From assembly GCA_003545705.1 (NCBI GenBank), contig QVLQ01000008.1, positions 186,001-250,000 on the forward strand: DNA of 64,000 nt, written 5' to 3'. This stretch comes from Acidomyces sp. 'richmondensis' (Eukaryota > Ascomycota > Dothideomycetes > Mycosphaerellales > Teratosphaeriaceae). This document shows, piece by piece, positions 1 through 10,773 of this stretch. The notes beneath the pieces were generated by a model. It ran no database searches. It saw only the letters and a program-made list of their open reading frames with translations, and was not told the DNA's origin. The position numbers were made by a program, and so were the translations under genes. Each line of letters starts with the position of its first letter. The first letter of the stretch is position 1.

Positions 1-1
1 G

Positions 2-121
2 CGGAAACGAAAAATGTACGAGAAGATGGTGTATTCAAACGCTCGCAAAGACGAGGAGGCAGAACGCCTGAGGAGAAAGAGGAGGAAGGTTGAAAAAGAA
101 GCTGCCAAATCGAAGGCTTGA
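2..121 (+). CDS. C-terminal end of an unidentified Lys/Arg-rich protein (5' partial)
   Basis: The window opens inside a reading frame that runs without a stop from base 2 to a TGA at 119-121, giving the last 39 residues of a protein. The tail is highly charged and probably helical, with an RKRKMYEKMVYSN stretch followed by Glu/Arg/Lys-rich sequence (RLRRKRRKVEKE). Such tails are common in nucleolar and ribosome-assembly proteins, but this is too little to name a family. The gene converges on Nat4, whose stop codon lies about 135 bases away. The call rests only on the open frame, the composition and the sensible spacing. Confidence 0.5.
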   Translation, partial: RKRKMYEKMVYSNARKDEEAERLRRKRRKVEKEAAKSKA

Positions 122-256
122 CGTAAAGACTGAACATAACAATATAAAACCAAGTTGGCCTCTGTCATGCATGGCCAGATATTGTAAGGCTACACAAAGG
201 TGTTGCGACTTGAAAAAAATCCGATACAGCAGTATGCCTCATCCGAGATGCCGCTT

Positions 257-961
257 TCAATGCAATGCATCTTTAGCCATTATGATGTGGTCGGCTCTGA
301 CGATCGAACTTCTTGTCGTTCGATCCTCCGGTGACGTCGCATCCTTGAGATATCCTTGCGATTTGTAGAAACTGAGCGCTTTTTCATTTCCCACGAAGCA
401 CGTGAGCATTATTTTCTTCATTTCGGCTCGACGCGCAATATCTTCTGCAGCTTTCATGAGGTGCAAGCCTAGGCCTAACCCTCGTAAAGGCTGCGCGAGG
501 TGTATTTCATACACGTAAAGCACTGCGACTAATGGGAGGGAGTCGTGCGTTAACATGAAACTGAGAAATCCCTCGACTTCACCCATTTTTGGATCGTCCC
601 TTGGACTCAACGATGCGCGCTGCCGGACAAGGAGGTACCGCATGTCATCTTCACGCATCTCGCGTTTCTTCGCTTTTGGCTTCCAGCCTATGCTACTGTT
701 TTCGTAATCTTCTTTGCTCGTCGTTTTCACCAAGTTATAGCAAGCGTTGAATTCCTCAATTGTTAAAGCGGCAGCCGTCTTGACTTCAATTTGAAAATCC
801 GACGATGAATTCCTGCAATGATATGTAAGCCATTGATGGCCAACATATTGATTGACGAAACTTTCGATCGACAACTGATTTGCACTGTTGACCAGCTTTT
901 CGTCTGTCGTCCGTTGTCTCTTCCTGCTTGGACATAGTGCGTCGGTTTTCCGCTTGAACAT
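257..961 (-). CDS. NAT4: N-alpha-acetyltransferase Nat4/NAA40-like (histone H4/H2A N-terminal acetyltransferase)
   Basis: A single-exon 234-residue GNAT-fold protein. Nat4/NAA40 enzymes acetylate the N-terminal amine of histones H4 and H2A (SGRGK ends) from acetyl-CoA. Visible family features are a Lys/Arg-rich N-terminus (MFKRKTDALCPSRKRQR), strand residues LYVYEIHLAQPLRG leading into the acetyl-CoA loop RGLGLGLHLM (about residues 150-160), and the C-terminal AEMKKIMLTCFVGNEKALSFY and GYLKDATSPED segments. The length matches the family (about 200-250). I chose the ATG at 961 because the frame above it has only a TTG (976). The start is 293 bases from the divergently transcribed LYR gene. Family assignment is by recognised motifs; substrate is inferred from the family. 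Confidence 0.88.
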   Translation of the reverse strand: MFKRKTDALCPSRKRQRTTDEKLVNSANQLSIESFVNQYVGHQWLTYHCRNSSSDFQIEVKTAAALTIEEFNACYNLVKTTSKEDYENSSIGWKPKAKKREMREDDMRYLLVRQRASLSPRDDPKMGEVEGFLSFMLTHDSLPLVAVLYVYEIHLAQPLRGLGLGLHLMKAAEDIARRAEMKKIMLTCFVGNEKALSFYKSQGYLKDATSPEDRTTRSSIVRADHIIMAKDALH

Positions 962-1254
962 CTGGCCTGGAGACAAGTGTTCATTCGAATTTTGATGTCC
1001 TGCTCTATATACAATCTTCTATACATGAATCTACATTCAGAAGGCATACGAAGCTTTCGCAACGTAATGGCCGCTATAAAGTGATTTGTTCCTGTCTCGG
1101 CCCGTTGCGGGTACAACCGCTCAGTGCTCTAGCTCGGCGTTCATCTGCTTACAACTTCTTTACTGTTTTCACAGATCAGCGTATCGAGCATCGAGATTCG
1201 ACATCATTAGAACGATCACCGCGGCTGAATCGTACACGAAGGCAGCTAAGCTGA

Positions 1255-1743
1255 ATGCAGTCGTTTCGGCATGGTATGAAGACATTGGCCAAGCAGTATG
1301 CCACTATATCCTCAGGAAAGGATGTGAAGGGGAAATCTTTTCTCACCCTGGAACATGTATGACCTGAAACCAACCATTTTTTGAGACAAAATTTTGTCTG
1401 ACCGTGCTCAGTTTATCCAGCGTGCTCGAGCTCTCGCGCTATGGTAATATCTGTTAGATATAAATCACAGTTTTGAGATGGATGCTGAGGCTGAACCCGA
1501 TGAAGGCGTGACATTATTCGAAACATCCGCAGTAAGTAACACATGCGGCCAAAGTGACTTTTTCTAATTTTAAATACAGAAATTCCGCCGTCGGAAACGC
1601 GAGAAGAAATGCGGACTTTTGCCCGTGGAGAATTTGAACGCCACAAATACGTTCACGATTTAGGACATATCAGATACCTGATTTCATCCGGCAAGACGCA
1701 ATTCGATACGATGAGGCGCTATATCGAGCAAAATATTCTGTAG
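1255..1743 (+). CDS. Small mitochondrial LYR-motif protein, LYRM2-like, four exons
   Basis: Exons 1255-1356, 1412-1443, 1506-1531 and 1580-1743 join in frame to 107 residues. Introns are 55, 62 and 48 nt. The start ATG directly follows an in-frame TGA. The N-terminus is basic and hydroxylated (MQSFRHGMKTLAKQYATISS), fitting a mitochondrial targeting peptide. The core aligns with human LYRM2 as I recall it: LTLEHFIQRARALALWRDI, then IPPSETREEMRTFARGEFER and HIRYLISSGKTQ. LYR proteins bind the mitochondrial acyl carrier protein and help assemble or stabilise respiratory complexes; LYRM2 has been linked to complex I. The LYR signature reads LWR here. Exons 2 and 3 are only 32 and 26 nt, so ORF callers miss the gene. 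Exon 3 must start after the in-frame TGA at 1501-1503, which fixes an AAG acceptor at 1505. Confidence 0.82.
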
Positions 1744-1824
1744 AGAGAGCAGGTGTTTCGGCTTATATTTTACAGCACTTATAACAGCGTTATTGCAGAG
1801 GTCTACGCCCACCCAAATTCAATA

Positions 1825-3726
1825 TCATTGTGGTCTTGTCCTCTTCCACTCATCCCATCCAGGTGCCTCCAACCTCCTTGCATCGAAATCCGAGTCTTCA
1901 ATTATCTTCACAATCCGTGTCTTCCATTTGCCGACTCTCAATACCAGAATTCCATCAAATACGAAATCCTGCACCTGCTCAGGCTTTTGATCGCGAAGCG
2001 GGATGAAAGTCAATTGATCCGATCTCTCGGCATCATTGCTATTGTCTAACGGCGTTGCTTCGGCAACATAGGCACCTCCCTTAGATATGAGGCGTGATCC
2101 TTCAGATTTTGTAGGAACTAGACCCGCATGGAACAAAATTCTGGAAAATGGTGTGTTCAAAACCAGCGACGAGGGTAATATTACATGCTTTGAAGCCAAC
2201 GCTGAACTTTCGTTACTGTCCGAAATCATTTTAATTTGTTTCGACAGTGACGCTAGACTCAATTGGCGGAACGACTGGTGCTGATCTCGCGTCTTTTCGG
2301 CTTCGTCTCTGCCGTGCACGAGCTCCAGAACTTCGCTGGCTAGTAGATGTTGTGCTTTTCGCTTGCTCGGATCTGCGGCGTGCTCTGCCATCACTGACGC
2401 GATTTTTGCCGTTGAGACAAAGGTGAAGAGCTTGAGGTATCGTTCCACATCTTCATCAGAGGAGCGAAGAAGAAACTGAAATAAGCTTGTTAGTGACAGC
2501 TTTGGTAAGTAAATTCTGCAGAAATACTGACTCCATAAAGATCAAAAGGCGAGGTCATTCTTGAGTCCAGCCAAATGGCGTTCCCTGCACTCTTACCAAA
2601 CTTTTCGCCACTCGAAGTCGTCAATAACGGAACTGTTACGCCCATCGGCATCATATCCTCTTTTAGTCTGCCTTTCAAGTCCAGCCAATTACTACCCTGG
2701 AGACTGTCCGATTGGGACTGCGCCATGTGCTTGACAGCATCTATTCCAGCAATTATGTTGCCAAACTGATCACTGCCTCCAATCTGGATTTGAATGGCAT
2801 TGTTTTGGTACATATGCCACCAGTCCCATGCTTGTAACATTGGATACATGAACTCTGAGAACGACATGCCGTCACCATGCTCCATCTTGTTCCTCACTCT
2901 TTCCAGACCGTTAGTCATTCACATGTCAAATAAGTCGAATTCAGCTAGGACATACTCACGTATCCCTTCCAAGCATCGTACCTAGCCGCATCCCATCTCC
3001 CAATTTCTTGGCAAACTCAAGAACATTAAGTTTCTCCAGCCAAACCGCGTTGTTCAGTAACTCCTTTTTGCCGCCACAGCCTCGGTCATAGCCATGTCTT
3101 TCACTATATCGACTTGCATTTTCCCACAAATTCTCCAATTGCGAGAACATGGCCATTGCGTTGTGCTTTTGTACAGATTCGGCTGTCCTCTCTCTTGACG
3201 TAAGGCGGCCACTTGGGTCGCCCAATCGAGCAGTGCCACCTCCGACCAACGATACTACATTGTGACCGTGGTTAAAAAGCCAGAAGAGAATCATCATTGG
3301 GAGGAGATGGCCGAGATGAAGCGATGGCGCCGTTGGATCGATGCCGGCGTAGAAACCAACCGTTCTTGATTGCATTAGCCGATCCAGCCTATTACGATCT
3401 CTGTGACACTTGTCAGTTTAATAAATCCATGCGCATCTCATCAAAACATGTGAATACCCAGCTATTTGGTTAACATATCCCCGTTCTTCCAACAAAGAGA
3501 GTATGCCTTTCTGCTCGTGCTTGTACTGTGCACTCGTATGAGAGGCACGCCGCTGCCCCGTAAATCTGGCTCTTTGCTGTAAGCAGCACCGTAAGCAAAC
3601 ATATTGCCGTGGGTATGCTGAACAACTGGCGATTCGTCGCATTATACCGTCTCGGTTAGAAGCAGAGTCCGCGATAATTACTGAGATGGACTTGTTGCGT
3701 TCACGTACTTCGGGACCGAAGTTCAT
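1825..3726 (-). CDS. MSY1: Mitochondrial tyrosyl-tRNA synthetase
   Basis: Four exons in transcription order, 3726-3458, 3400-2960, 2898-2532 and 2475-1825, give 575 residues. The enzyme charges mitochondrial tRNA-Tyr. The bacterial-type class I core is clear: FYAGIDPTAPSLHLGHLLPM contains the HIGH-equivalent HLGH, QIGGSDQFGNI is the tyrosine/ATP pocket, and GEKFGKSAGNAIWL carries the KMSKS-equivalent KFGKS. A C-terminal S4-like RNA-binding domain follows (FSRILFHAGLVPTKSEGSRLISKGGAYV). The N-terminal extension is Arg/Ser-rich, fitting a presequence; an internal Met at MRRIASCSAYPRQ could also serve as start. Introns of 57, 61 and 56 nt have CTGAC/CTAAC branch sites; the last uses a weak GTCAGT donor, chosen because it keeps DLYG-FLLRSSDEDVERYL in frame. 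The gene converges on the LYR gene (81 bases between stops) and diverges from the MDR gene. Confidence 0.93.
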
Positions 3727-3947
3727 CCATTAGCGAGCGCTCCCGACCAACACTAAGCAACCCTCCTCGGACAAGCATCTCCGTGCGGAACCACTTCCTC
3801 TTCTCAACCTCGGTTCACTTCCGACTTCCCATTACTTATAAGAATGTGTCTGTCAACTTCGATGTCTCGTGTACGGAAGACCTTCATGGATATTGCCACT
3901 AACTTTTCCGGTCACTCCTGCTTTCCATATGAGGGTGTGCATGCGAC

Positions 3948-4967
3948 ATGAAGGCAATTTTCATTCCAGATGCTTTCGTACCTGATCCATCTACTTTGTG
4001 TCCTTCCACTATCCCTACCCCATCACCCCGGCCATCTGAGTATTTGATTCGCATCACTCATTGTAGTCCACAACATGCAGACATACTTCATGCGCAGGGT
4101 AGACATCAGAATAATAATCTCAAGAGGGGGTGGTGTTTTCCTCCATTTATTCTTGGTTATGACTTTTCAGGCATCGTCGAATCTACGCCAGCAAATGGGA
4201 GACTACGGAAGGGTGAAAAAGTGTTTGGGTCTTCGATTGGCGCATTCGCTGAATTCATTTGTGTGGAAGAAACCGCTATTAGAAAGATTCCTGATGGGTT
4301 GAGTAATGATGTAGCGTGTGCCATGTCCGGGCAGGCCGTGAGTTATGCTGCTGTGGTCCACATTGCGAAAGTCAAGGAAAGCGACGTAATTCTTGTCAGT
4401 GGTGCAAGTGGAGGTTTAGGAAGCGTATGCTGTATGGTAGCGAAAGCAGTCGGTGCTAAAGTTATTGCACTTGCTGGAGATGTTAACAAAGCAGAACATA
4501 TGAGAAGAGTCATGGACGTTGATCTGGTGCTTTCGGTGGATGGGGATTGGTTGAGGCAGGTAATGGATTTCACGAACGGGCAAGGCGTTGATGTGGTGCT
4601 CGACAATACTGGGATGGTCAATGATGCTATTCGGGCTTTGGCATATTTTGGTAAGATTGTGATCCTGGGATTTGCAGCTAGGAATGGCAGCATGGAAGAA
4701 GTCAGGATGAACAAGCTTTTGTTGAAATCGGCCACAGTCATCGGCTACCGATTTGGTGAAAGCGGGCGAAGATATCCCGACGAGCTGCAACGAATATGGG
4801 ATGGCTATCTGGGGCTGCTCTCAACCGGGCGACTGAAGCCTATTCTACATGGGAGATATGTAGGACTTGAGGACATTGGACGAGCCTTAAAGGATCTCGA
4901 AGATCGAAAAGTTTCTGGAAAGATTGTTGTGAAAGTGACAGATTTTGCAGATTCTGCAAAACTCTAA
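3948..4967 (+). CDS. Zinc-independent medium-chain dehydrogenase/reductase (quinone-oxidoreductase-like)
   Basis: A single exon of 339 residues. The N-terminal GroES-like domain (about 1-120, with FILGYDFSGIVES and GEKVFGSSIGAFAEF) is followed by a Rossmann domain whose nucleotide loop is VSGASGGLGSV (about 150-160), and closes with the typical KVSGKIVVKV. The catalytic-zinc Cys/His set and the structural-zinc Cys cluster of alcohol dehydrogenases are absent, which places it with NAD(P)H:quinone oxidoreductase/enoyl reductase-type MDR proteins. The substrate cannot be predicted; the next genes give no pathway context. The start is the first ATG of the frame, in a 221-base intergenic region shared with TyrRS. 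Length is normal for the family (320-350). Confidence 0.85.
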   Translation: MKAIFIPDAFVPDPSTLCPSTIPTPSPRPSEYLIRITHCSPQHADILHAQGRHQNNNLKRGWCFPPFILGYDFSGIVESTPANGRLRKGEKVFGSSIGAFAEFICVEETAIRKIPDGLSNDVACAMSGQAVSYAAVVHIAKVKESDVILVSGASGGLGSVCCMVAKAVGAKVIALAGDVNKAEHMRRVMDVDLVLSVDGDWLRQVMDFTNGQGVDVVLDNTGMVNDAIRALAYFGKIVILGFAARNGSMEEVRMNKLLLKSATVIGYRFGESGRRYPDELQRIWDGYLGLLSTGRLKPILHGRYVGLEDIGRALKDLEDRKVSGKIVVKVTDFADSAKL

Positions 4968-7537
4968 CACTGAATGATGCGGCCTCTGTAATCATAAGTT
5001 CTGTCAGAGAGACCAGAGTCTGACTTGAAGAATGTTCGAACATTCGTCGGGCGATGATTTCGCTGGCAGCTCAAACAACCTTTGACGAAAACTCTTCATA
5101 TTGCACAGCAGTACGCAGAGAGAAAGCCCACTTAACGGCTGGTCCTCCCTTCAGGTAGGTTTGAACAAAATCGTTCTAACCATTATTACGTCTTAAGTCT
5201 TCGAAATCGGACTCGGCCGATCATAACGAGGAAGGATCTCGGTCATTCGAAAAGTCTTCAAAACTGCTGTCCTGTTTTTCAATTGATAACAAAGATACAG
5301 GTAGTCTGTACACATGAACAAGGACTTTCACGGCGCTCGTGAGAATCGCCACCATTCCCTCAAAGCTTGCAAAAGCTTACTCTAGGATTTTTCTATTGGT
5401 CCCCCAAAATGCTGTGAAAGAAAGATTGTTGAATCATTGCCGTGTACAACTTGGCTTTAAAAACGACGCTAGATGTACTTATATATTTTGGTAGGTTGGT
5501 AGTCATATGTATCTGTGGATTCCCGGGCCCTTGTGCTCACCGCCCAGTCAGCAATTGAGGAGATTCATTGTATTTGACAGCCAATACGTCTTCAGATCGG
5601 ATGTTTGACTGGTCAGCAAGATATTTTTCTGAGTCTGAAGAGAATGTCATGCCGACCTTTAAGGTGGCATCGATAGTCCATTCAGATATGAGCTTTCGTG
5701 CGCCTTGATTTCGATCCTGTGATCTGCTCTATGCGTGAAAACTCCACCTTGTAGACGGCATTGTTTATAACGGTCATCACAGCCATATCGACAACGGCTG
5801 CGGTGGAATTCTCAACAAGCGCAATTAGAGATACTATCTGAGCCTCGACATTGTGCCATAGCGAGGTCTTCTCCGTCATTGTCACTTAAATGGTTGATGT
5901 TGTGAGGGGATACCGGTTTCTAAGTAAGCTGAGGGAAGCTACAGCATATCTATGACCACTATTCGCACAAGGACGCTCCGATATAAATGAGCACCGTTGT
6001 GTTCACCTCGAGGGTCTTCATCCCGTCAGTGCCACCATTGCATTGCTTGAATTCTCATAGAAAATTATAATGTCGGGAAAAAAAAGGGAATGGGGTCGAT
6101 CAATCTGAATATATTGTCATGCACTATCTTCACATGATCTTCGATCAAGTTTGGCTCCGAGGCTTTGGCGCATCACACACAGAGCGTCCACCGTTCCCGT
6201 GTTCACCACCTTTATAAAAGCCATATCCGTATTTGTTGCCTCCCTCGCTTGACTTCGCCAGCTAAGCCGACAACAATTTAGTCCATTATTTTTAATTTTA
6301 TTTTGCCAGGTTACGGGAAAGCGAAATTTTGCCTTTTTTCATCGACTATGACATTTGGTTTCTCTATGCCATGACTGTTGCCGGCGTGTAGACGCAATAA
6401 TGAGCTCGACAGGAGCTGGTAGGGCTTCGAAGGTTCTCCGTATTTGAATTTCGCTAAAAGCTATTCTGAGCAGCCGTGCTCGCCCGGCCACCAAACTAGT
6501 ATCTACACAAGAACTTCGTCTCGGCGGTCCTGACGCGGGTCCTGTCATCAACATGGACATACGGGGGTGTTGCAACCATTCAGAACGGGTTTGCTTCAGG
6601 TTTCTGTAGTTCCCAGTCTTGCTGAGTCCCATTCGCGTATTATGAGAATGTATATCCTGGTTCCACGATAAAGGCGCCAACACCATCATTAGCAACGGCC
6701 TTCGCCAACCTGCGCTATTTTTCAATGAACTCAAATAGCTCAACAGGGTGTGCGGAGTGCAAGTAGCTGGTATTGCTTTCCCGCATACTGGGAATGGCAG
6801 ATTATTGGAACTTTCCTAGGCGGGTCAGGACTGGGTTCTAGAGGCAAACCAGAGGGATTTTTCTAAAGAACGGAAGGCTTTGTTGGCGAACAGTAATCCC
6901 CGCAGTCGCCGCATGAGATGGCTCAAGTGGCCATGACAGCAATCTGACAAGAGCGGCGCATATCTGAATCAAACGGAATCAGCCAAAACGCCGCTTCCTT
7001 GAGTTGCGCTCCATGTTTGGGACAAACCCCCCGCATCTCCTTGAATTCGGGTTGTTTTGGGAAATAGTAAACTAAGATTGTGTCGAAACTTCTGTACACT
7101 CGGTGAACCCGGGACATTGAAGTCCACGAGGCTTTTTTGATTGCCCCCAGCTTGACCTGCTACAGTCACATCGTCGGCGGACATCTCACAGCGGGGATAT
7201 CTACCTTCCTTCTCAGACAATTGCGTTCACCGGTCCAACAACGTCCATCTGCTGTGTTTGGAACAAACCCGAGTTGCTTGAATATACATCTCATCGCTAT
7301 TTCGCCGTTCGTATTACGGATCTACTTGCATCCGAGGCTCTTTAACTTCATGTGCTCTCCTTGCCACATCCATCGGTTCGACGTATAGCAATTGTAACAC
7401 GCGTGTTATACATTCAAAGACACCGAATTATCATAATCCGATGAGCCGCTGGACCTCATAAATTGTGCTCGGCATTCATCATCATGGTTATTATAACATG
7501 CCGGCCCTATAAAGCTATTGTGCTAAGATCAATGTGT
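4968..7537. other. Gene-poor interval between MDR and BCS1-like genes
   Basis: About 2.6 kb without a gene I can support. It contains one SDR-like fragment (5682-5879, listed separately). Other open frames (for example 6339-6743 minus, 134 codons) show no recognisable motif and no convincing splice structure. A few A/T-rich and polypurine stretches are present (around 6080 and 6290). I see no RNA gene. Confidence 0.5.
5682..5879 (-). pseudogene. Possible short-chain dehydrogenase fragment
   Basis: This 65-codon frame contains a stretch resembling the middle of an SDR: VEAQIVSLIALVE, like the helix before the NNAG strand, then VDMAVMTVINNAV, like the D-x-V-x-NNAG motif with extra residues inside it. 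No glycine-rich nucleotide loop, YxxxK or neighbouring exon is visible, and the frame ends in unrelated sequence. I read it as a decayed remnant, at low confidence; a chance match cannot be excluded. Confidence 0.25.
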
Positions 7538-9067
7538 TCAGATTTCTTCCGGCGAGCCCTTTTCGCGACCCATCTCCTCCTTCAAGATGCGAATTTGTTT
7601 CTTCATTTCTCGCCACAATATGTAGTTGTCAAGATCGGGGTCCTCATCTTCTTGTCGCTGGACCATCCAAATCCAATCAAAGAGACCTTTGAATGGCCTT
7701 TTGCTCTCATTCTCACAAAAGCGACCATTTCCTGGCTTAGCGTGACATTGCATGCACTCGAGGCAGACGGTGTCGCTGAATTTATCGCTATCGCGGGCAA
7801 TCGCAAGTAAGCTGGCCACCATTGCTTCTTGGAGGTACGCGAATGAGAATCCAGGCGTAATCTTGGCTATAGCAGGGCATAATTTATCCGGGAATTCCAA
7901 GTCTTCGTTATCAGAGAGCTTGCCTTGCCAATATTTCATGTATTTGGTCCTCTCATCTTCGTTCGGGTTTGGAAAGAAGTACTTCCGATCGAATCTTGAC
8001 GGTCGCTTAGCAATTCCTGGATCTAGGCGATCCAGGTGATTCGTGGATCCGACCATGAGGATCCCCTCGTTAGTCGCGATTCCGTCAACGGCATTCAGGA
8101 AGTAGGAGCGAACGGCATCAGTGACAATACTGTCCAAGTCTTCGAAAACCAAGAAGCATGGGGCCTCGCGGCGAGCAAGAGAGAAGATTTGGTTGATGCT
8201 GTATTCTGGACCGATAAAGCTGCTCAGTGTCTTCACGTACAGTGTAGGGACGGGCTGCTTCCGTTTGTATAGCGTATTCATCCTTGGGACCGAGCCTGTC
8301 AGCGGTGTGATCGACCCCAAGCATGTTCACCGCACTTACATTGCTTTGATACTGATGGTCTTTCCGTTGCCGGGGGGTCCATAGTATATAATTCCGCGCT
8401 TCCAAGGCACGCGCAACCGCTGATACGTATCTTGATTGTCGAAGAAATTGCCGACATCGTCTATGATGGCTTTCTTCATATCTTCATCCAGGATGACATC
8501 TTTCCAGTGCGAATTCTGCACACTGTTCCACAGCTCCGCATTTTTGGACCAAAACCCCTGATCGAACACCCAAATCTCGTTGTGCAACGCGTTCGTCCAA
8601 ACGCCGCATTCGAAGAGCAGCTTGTTCGTTGCCTCGACCGAAGCAGACAAAACGTACTGATTCGCAACCTGAGGGTACGCGCCATCGCCATCGCGCCCCT
8701 CGGCAAACACCATAATATACTCCTTCCCTTCCCAGTCAAGGAGATACTTTCCGAACTTGACCCCATCGACGAGAGCGCCGCGCTGCCCATTCATACGGCT
8801 TGCAGCAGGAACGAACAAGCGCCAGCTTAAGCGGTCTTTCTCCTTGTCCATGGATGCTATTGACGCATGACCCGCGCCGGCATACGCAAAGAGGTCACAT
8901 CTGGGCTGAGGCACAACGGCCAGATGGAGATTGGGATACTCGGCTCGAAGAGCTTCAACAATTACAACGTCGGTGTTGACGCGTGGAGCGGTGCTATGCT
9001 CATAGTATCGCTGCGCCGCTTCGTTGTGACCAGCATCGGGACCGTTCGATAGCGAGCCTGCCGTCAT
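7538..9067 (-). CDS. BCS1-like AAA+ ATPase
   Basis: Exons 9067-8340 and 8282-7538 give 490 residues; the 57-nt intron has donor GTAAGT, a GCTGAC branch and acceptor CCCAAG. The AAA module lies in the C-terminal half: Walker A GPPGNGKT (about residue 235) just before the intron, Walker B CFLVFEDLDS, sensor 1 in VGSTNHLDRLD, and the arginine-rich KRPSRFDRKYFF. The layout matches the many fungal BCS1-type ATPases; true Bcs1 inserts the Rieske protein into complex III, but this copy has no obvious N-terminal transmembrane segment, so that role should not be assumed. The frame extends to a GTG at 9088; the ATG at 9067 is preferred. The C-terminus is charged and helical (REMKKQIRILKEEMGREK). It is divergent from the SDR gene across about 750 bases. 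Confidence 0.85.
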
Positions 9068-9823
9068 CTTGTCGTCCGCGTTTGGCACCGGATTCGATCA
9101 GATCGATCAATGATCACAATCTATACGTGACGGTGCAAAGTCACAATGGGACCATCCAGCACAGAGTTGATGCTGCTGCCTACTGTACATGGCACGGAAA
9201 GACGTCTTCTGCGGTCCCTCGGAGGAGATGGGAGGATCCCCAATGCTGCGCCACAGCGGTCGTTGTCCGCCGCAGCTGAGGTGCATAAGTCGTGACTAGC
9301 GAACCTCTGTCCACGTACCACCTTCCATTTAGATGAATATACCGCCAAAGATCACACACATGTGCCCAGGTATTCGAGCTTCTGCTACACTCGCACAAAT
9401 GGTGACCCCGGCCTTTGCTGAGCATTTTATATCGGACTCGACCTTGTCGATTTCAGGATTCGATTTGACACTCGCCAACAAATCGCTGCTCCAACTGCGG
9501 GGTTATGTACATATTGCATAGCGCTACGAGGAAAAAAAACCATGGGCCATGCCTCGGACCCGCCATCGTAGCAACGTTAGGACGGTCAGCCCGCTTTCGC
9601 CAGGACTGCAGGGGCATCCGGTTGCCGAGTATTCTATGCATGGCCCACATTGGCATAAAGCAAGCGTAACGGAAGGATGGCATCCGTTGTAAGGCTTATA
9701 GGCACCGCAGCTGTCGACGAGGGCCCCCGGCTGGCCAGCGGTTGCATTTTCACGAGACCAACATCTGCTCTGACGTGAACACGGCTGTGTCCGAAAAGCT
9801 ACAGCAGCAACATAGCTAGCACC
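9068..9823. other. Divergent intergenic region (BCS1-like / SDR)
   Basis: About 750 bases between two divergent starts, presumably holding both promoters. The frames seen here (for example the long minus-strand frame from 9524) are antisense to the SDR gene or lack motifs. Only short homopolymers such as the A-run near 9533 stand out. Confidence 0.5.
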
Positions 9824-10773
9824 ATGGTGGCTCACGCCAACAAGACGGCCCTCGTCACAGGAGCTTGCGGCGGGCTTGGACGCGCGATCGCCGAGAAGTT
9901 CTTGCAAGAAGGCGCCAACGTGGTTGTGTGCGATGTGAATGACACGCTCATCGAAGACTTCAAGCAGAAAGTTTCCGGCGCGTATGCGGAATGTACGCTT
10001 GTGCTCAAGGTCGATGTGACCGATGACGCTGCACTTGATGACATGTTCTCTCAGGCCGAGAAGAGGTTCGGCCATCTGGACTACGTCGTAAACAATTGCG
10101 GGATCATGGACAAGTTCGACCCTGTGGGCGATATGGAGCGGGGTCTCTGGGATCGCGTCATCGCGGTCAACCTGACGGCTCCAGCCATGGTTACCAAGCG
10201 TGCGGTCAACATGATGCTGAAGCACAGCATCAAAGGGTCCATCGTCAACATCGCTTCGATTGCGGGCGTGAGAGGATTCTGCAGCGGTACACACATCGAA
10301 TGGGCTCCGATCGCAAACCGCCGTGGCCGCTGATGAAAGTGTCTAGGGGCTGCGTACACGGCGAGCAAACATGGTGTCATCGGACTAACGAAGAATACCG
10401 CCGCATACTACGCTGACAAGGGCATCAGATGCAATGCCCTCATGGCCGGTTTGTGGTTCGGACTGAGTTTCACGTGATCCGCAAGCTGACCATTGCACTC
10501 CGGCCACAGGCGGAATGAAAACCAACATCGCTTCTGCCCTCGCGAATGGCATCAATGTGGAGGGGATTCAGGTGATGAGACGGACTTGTATAGCAGGACC
10601 CGTCCTGCCACGTCTCTGTCGGCCATGCTGACGATTTGCTAGTTCCGGATGAACACTCGGTGTATGTTCCGGTGGAGAAGGTCGCCGCCATCGTGTCGTT
10701 CGTGTGCTCGGACGACGGCGATATCATAAACGGGGCAAGCTGGACGGTGGACGGGGGATGGACCGCAAACTGA
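9824..10773 (+). CDS. Classical short-chain dehydrogenase/reductase
   Basis: Exons 9824-10286, 10347-10448, 10510-10587 and 10643-10773 join to 257 residues; introns are 60, 61 and 55 nt. The nucleotide loop is TGACGGLGRAIAE (about residues 13-25), an acidic residue at the end of strand 2 (VVVCDVND) suggests NAD(H) preference, the catalytic Ser sits in NIASIAG, and the Tyr/Lys pair is YTASKHG. The end INGASWTVDGGWTA is typical of the superfamily. The structural NNAG motif reads NNCG. The start ACCATGG is a strong context. The third donor is not the obvious GTGATG at 10572 but GTATAG at 10588, which alone restores the frame with a normal-length intron and a GCTGACG branch site. The substrate is unknown. 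Confidence 0.85.

Noticed and set aside
10572..10596. A 25-nt intron in the SDR gene that would also restore a frame
   Set aside because: Too short for a spliceosomal intron; the 55-nt intron 10588-10642 with a good branch site gives the proper SDR sequence.
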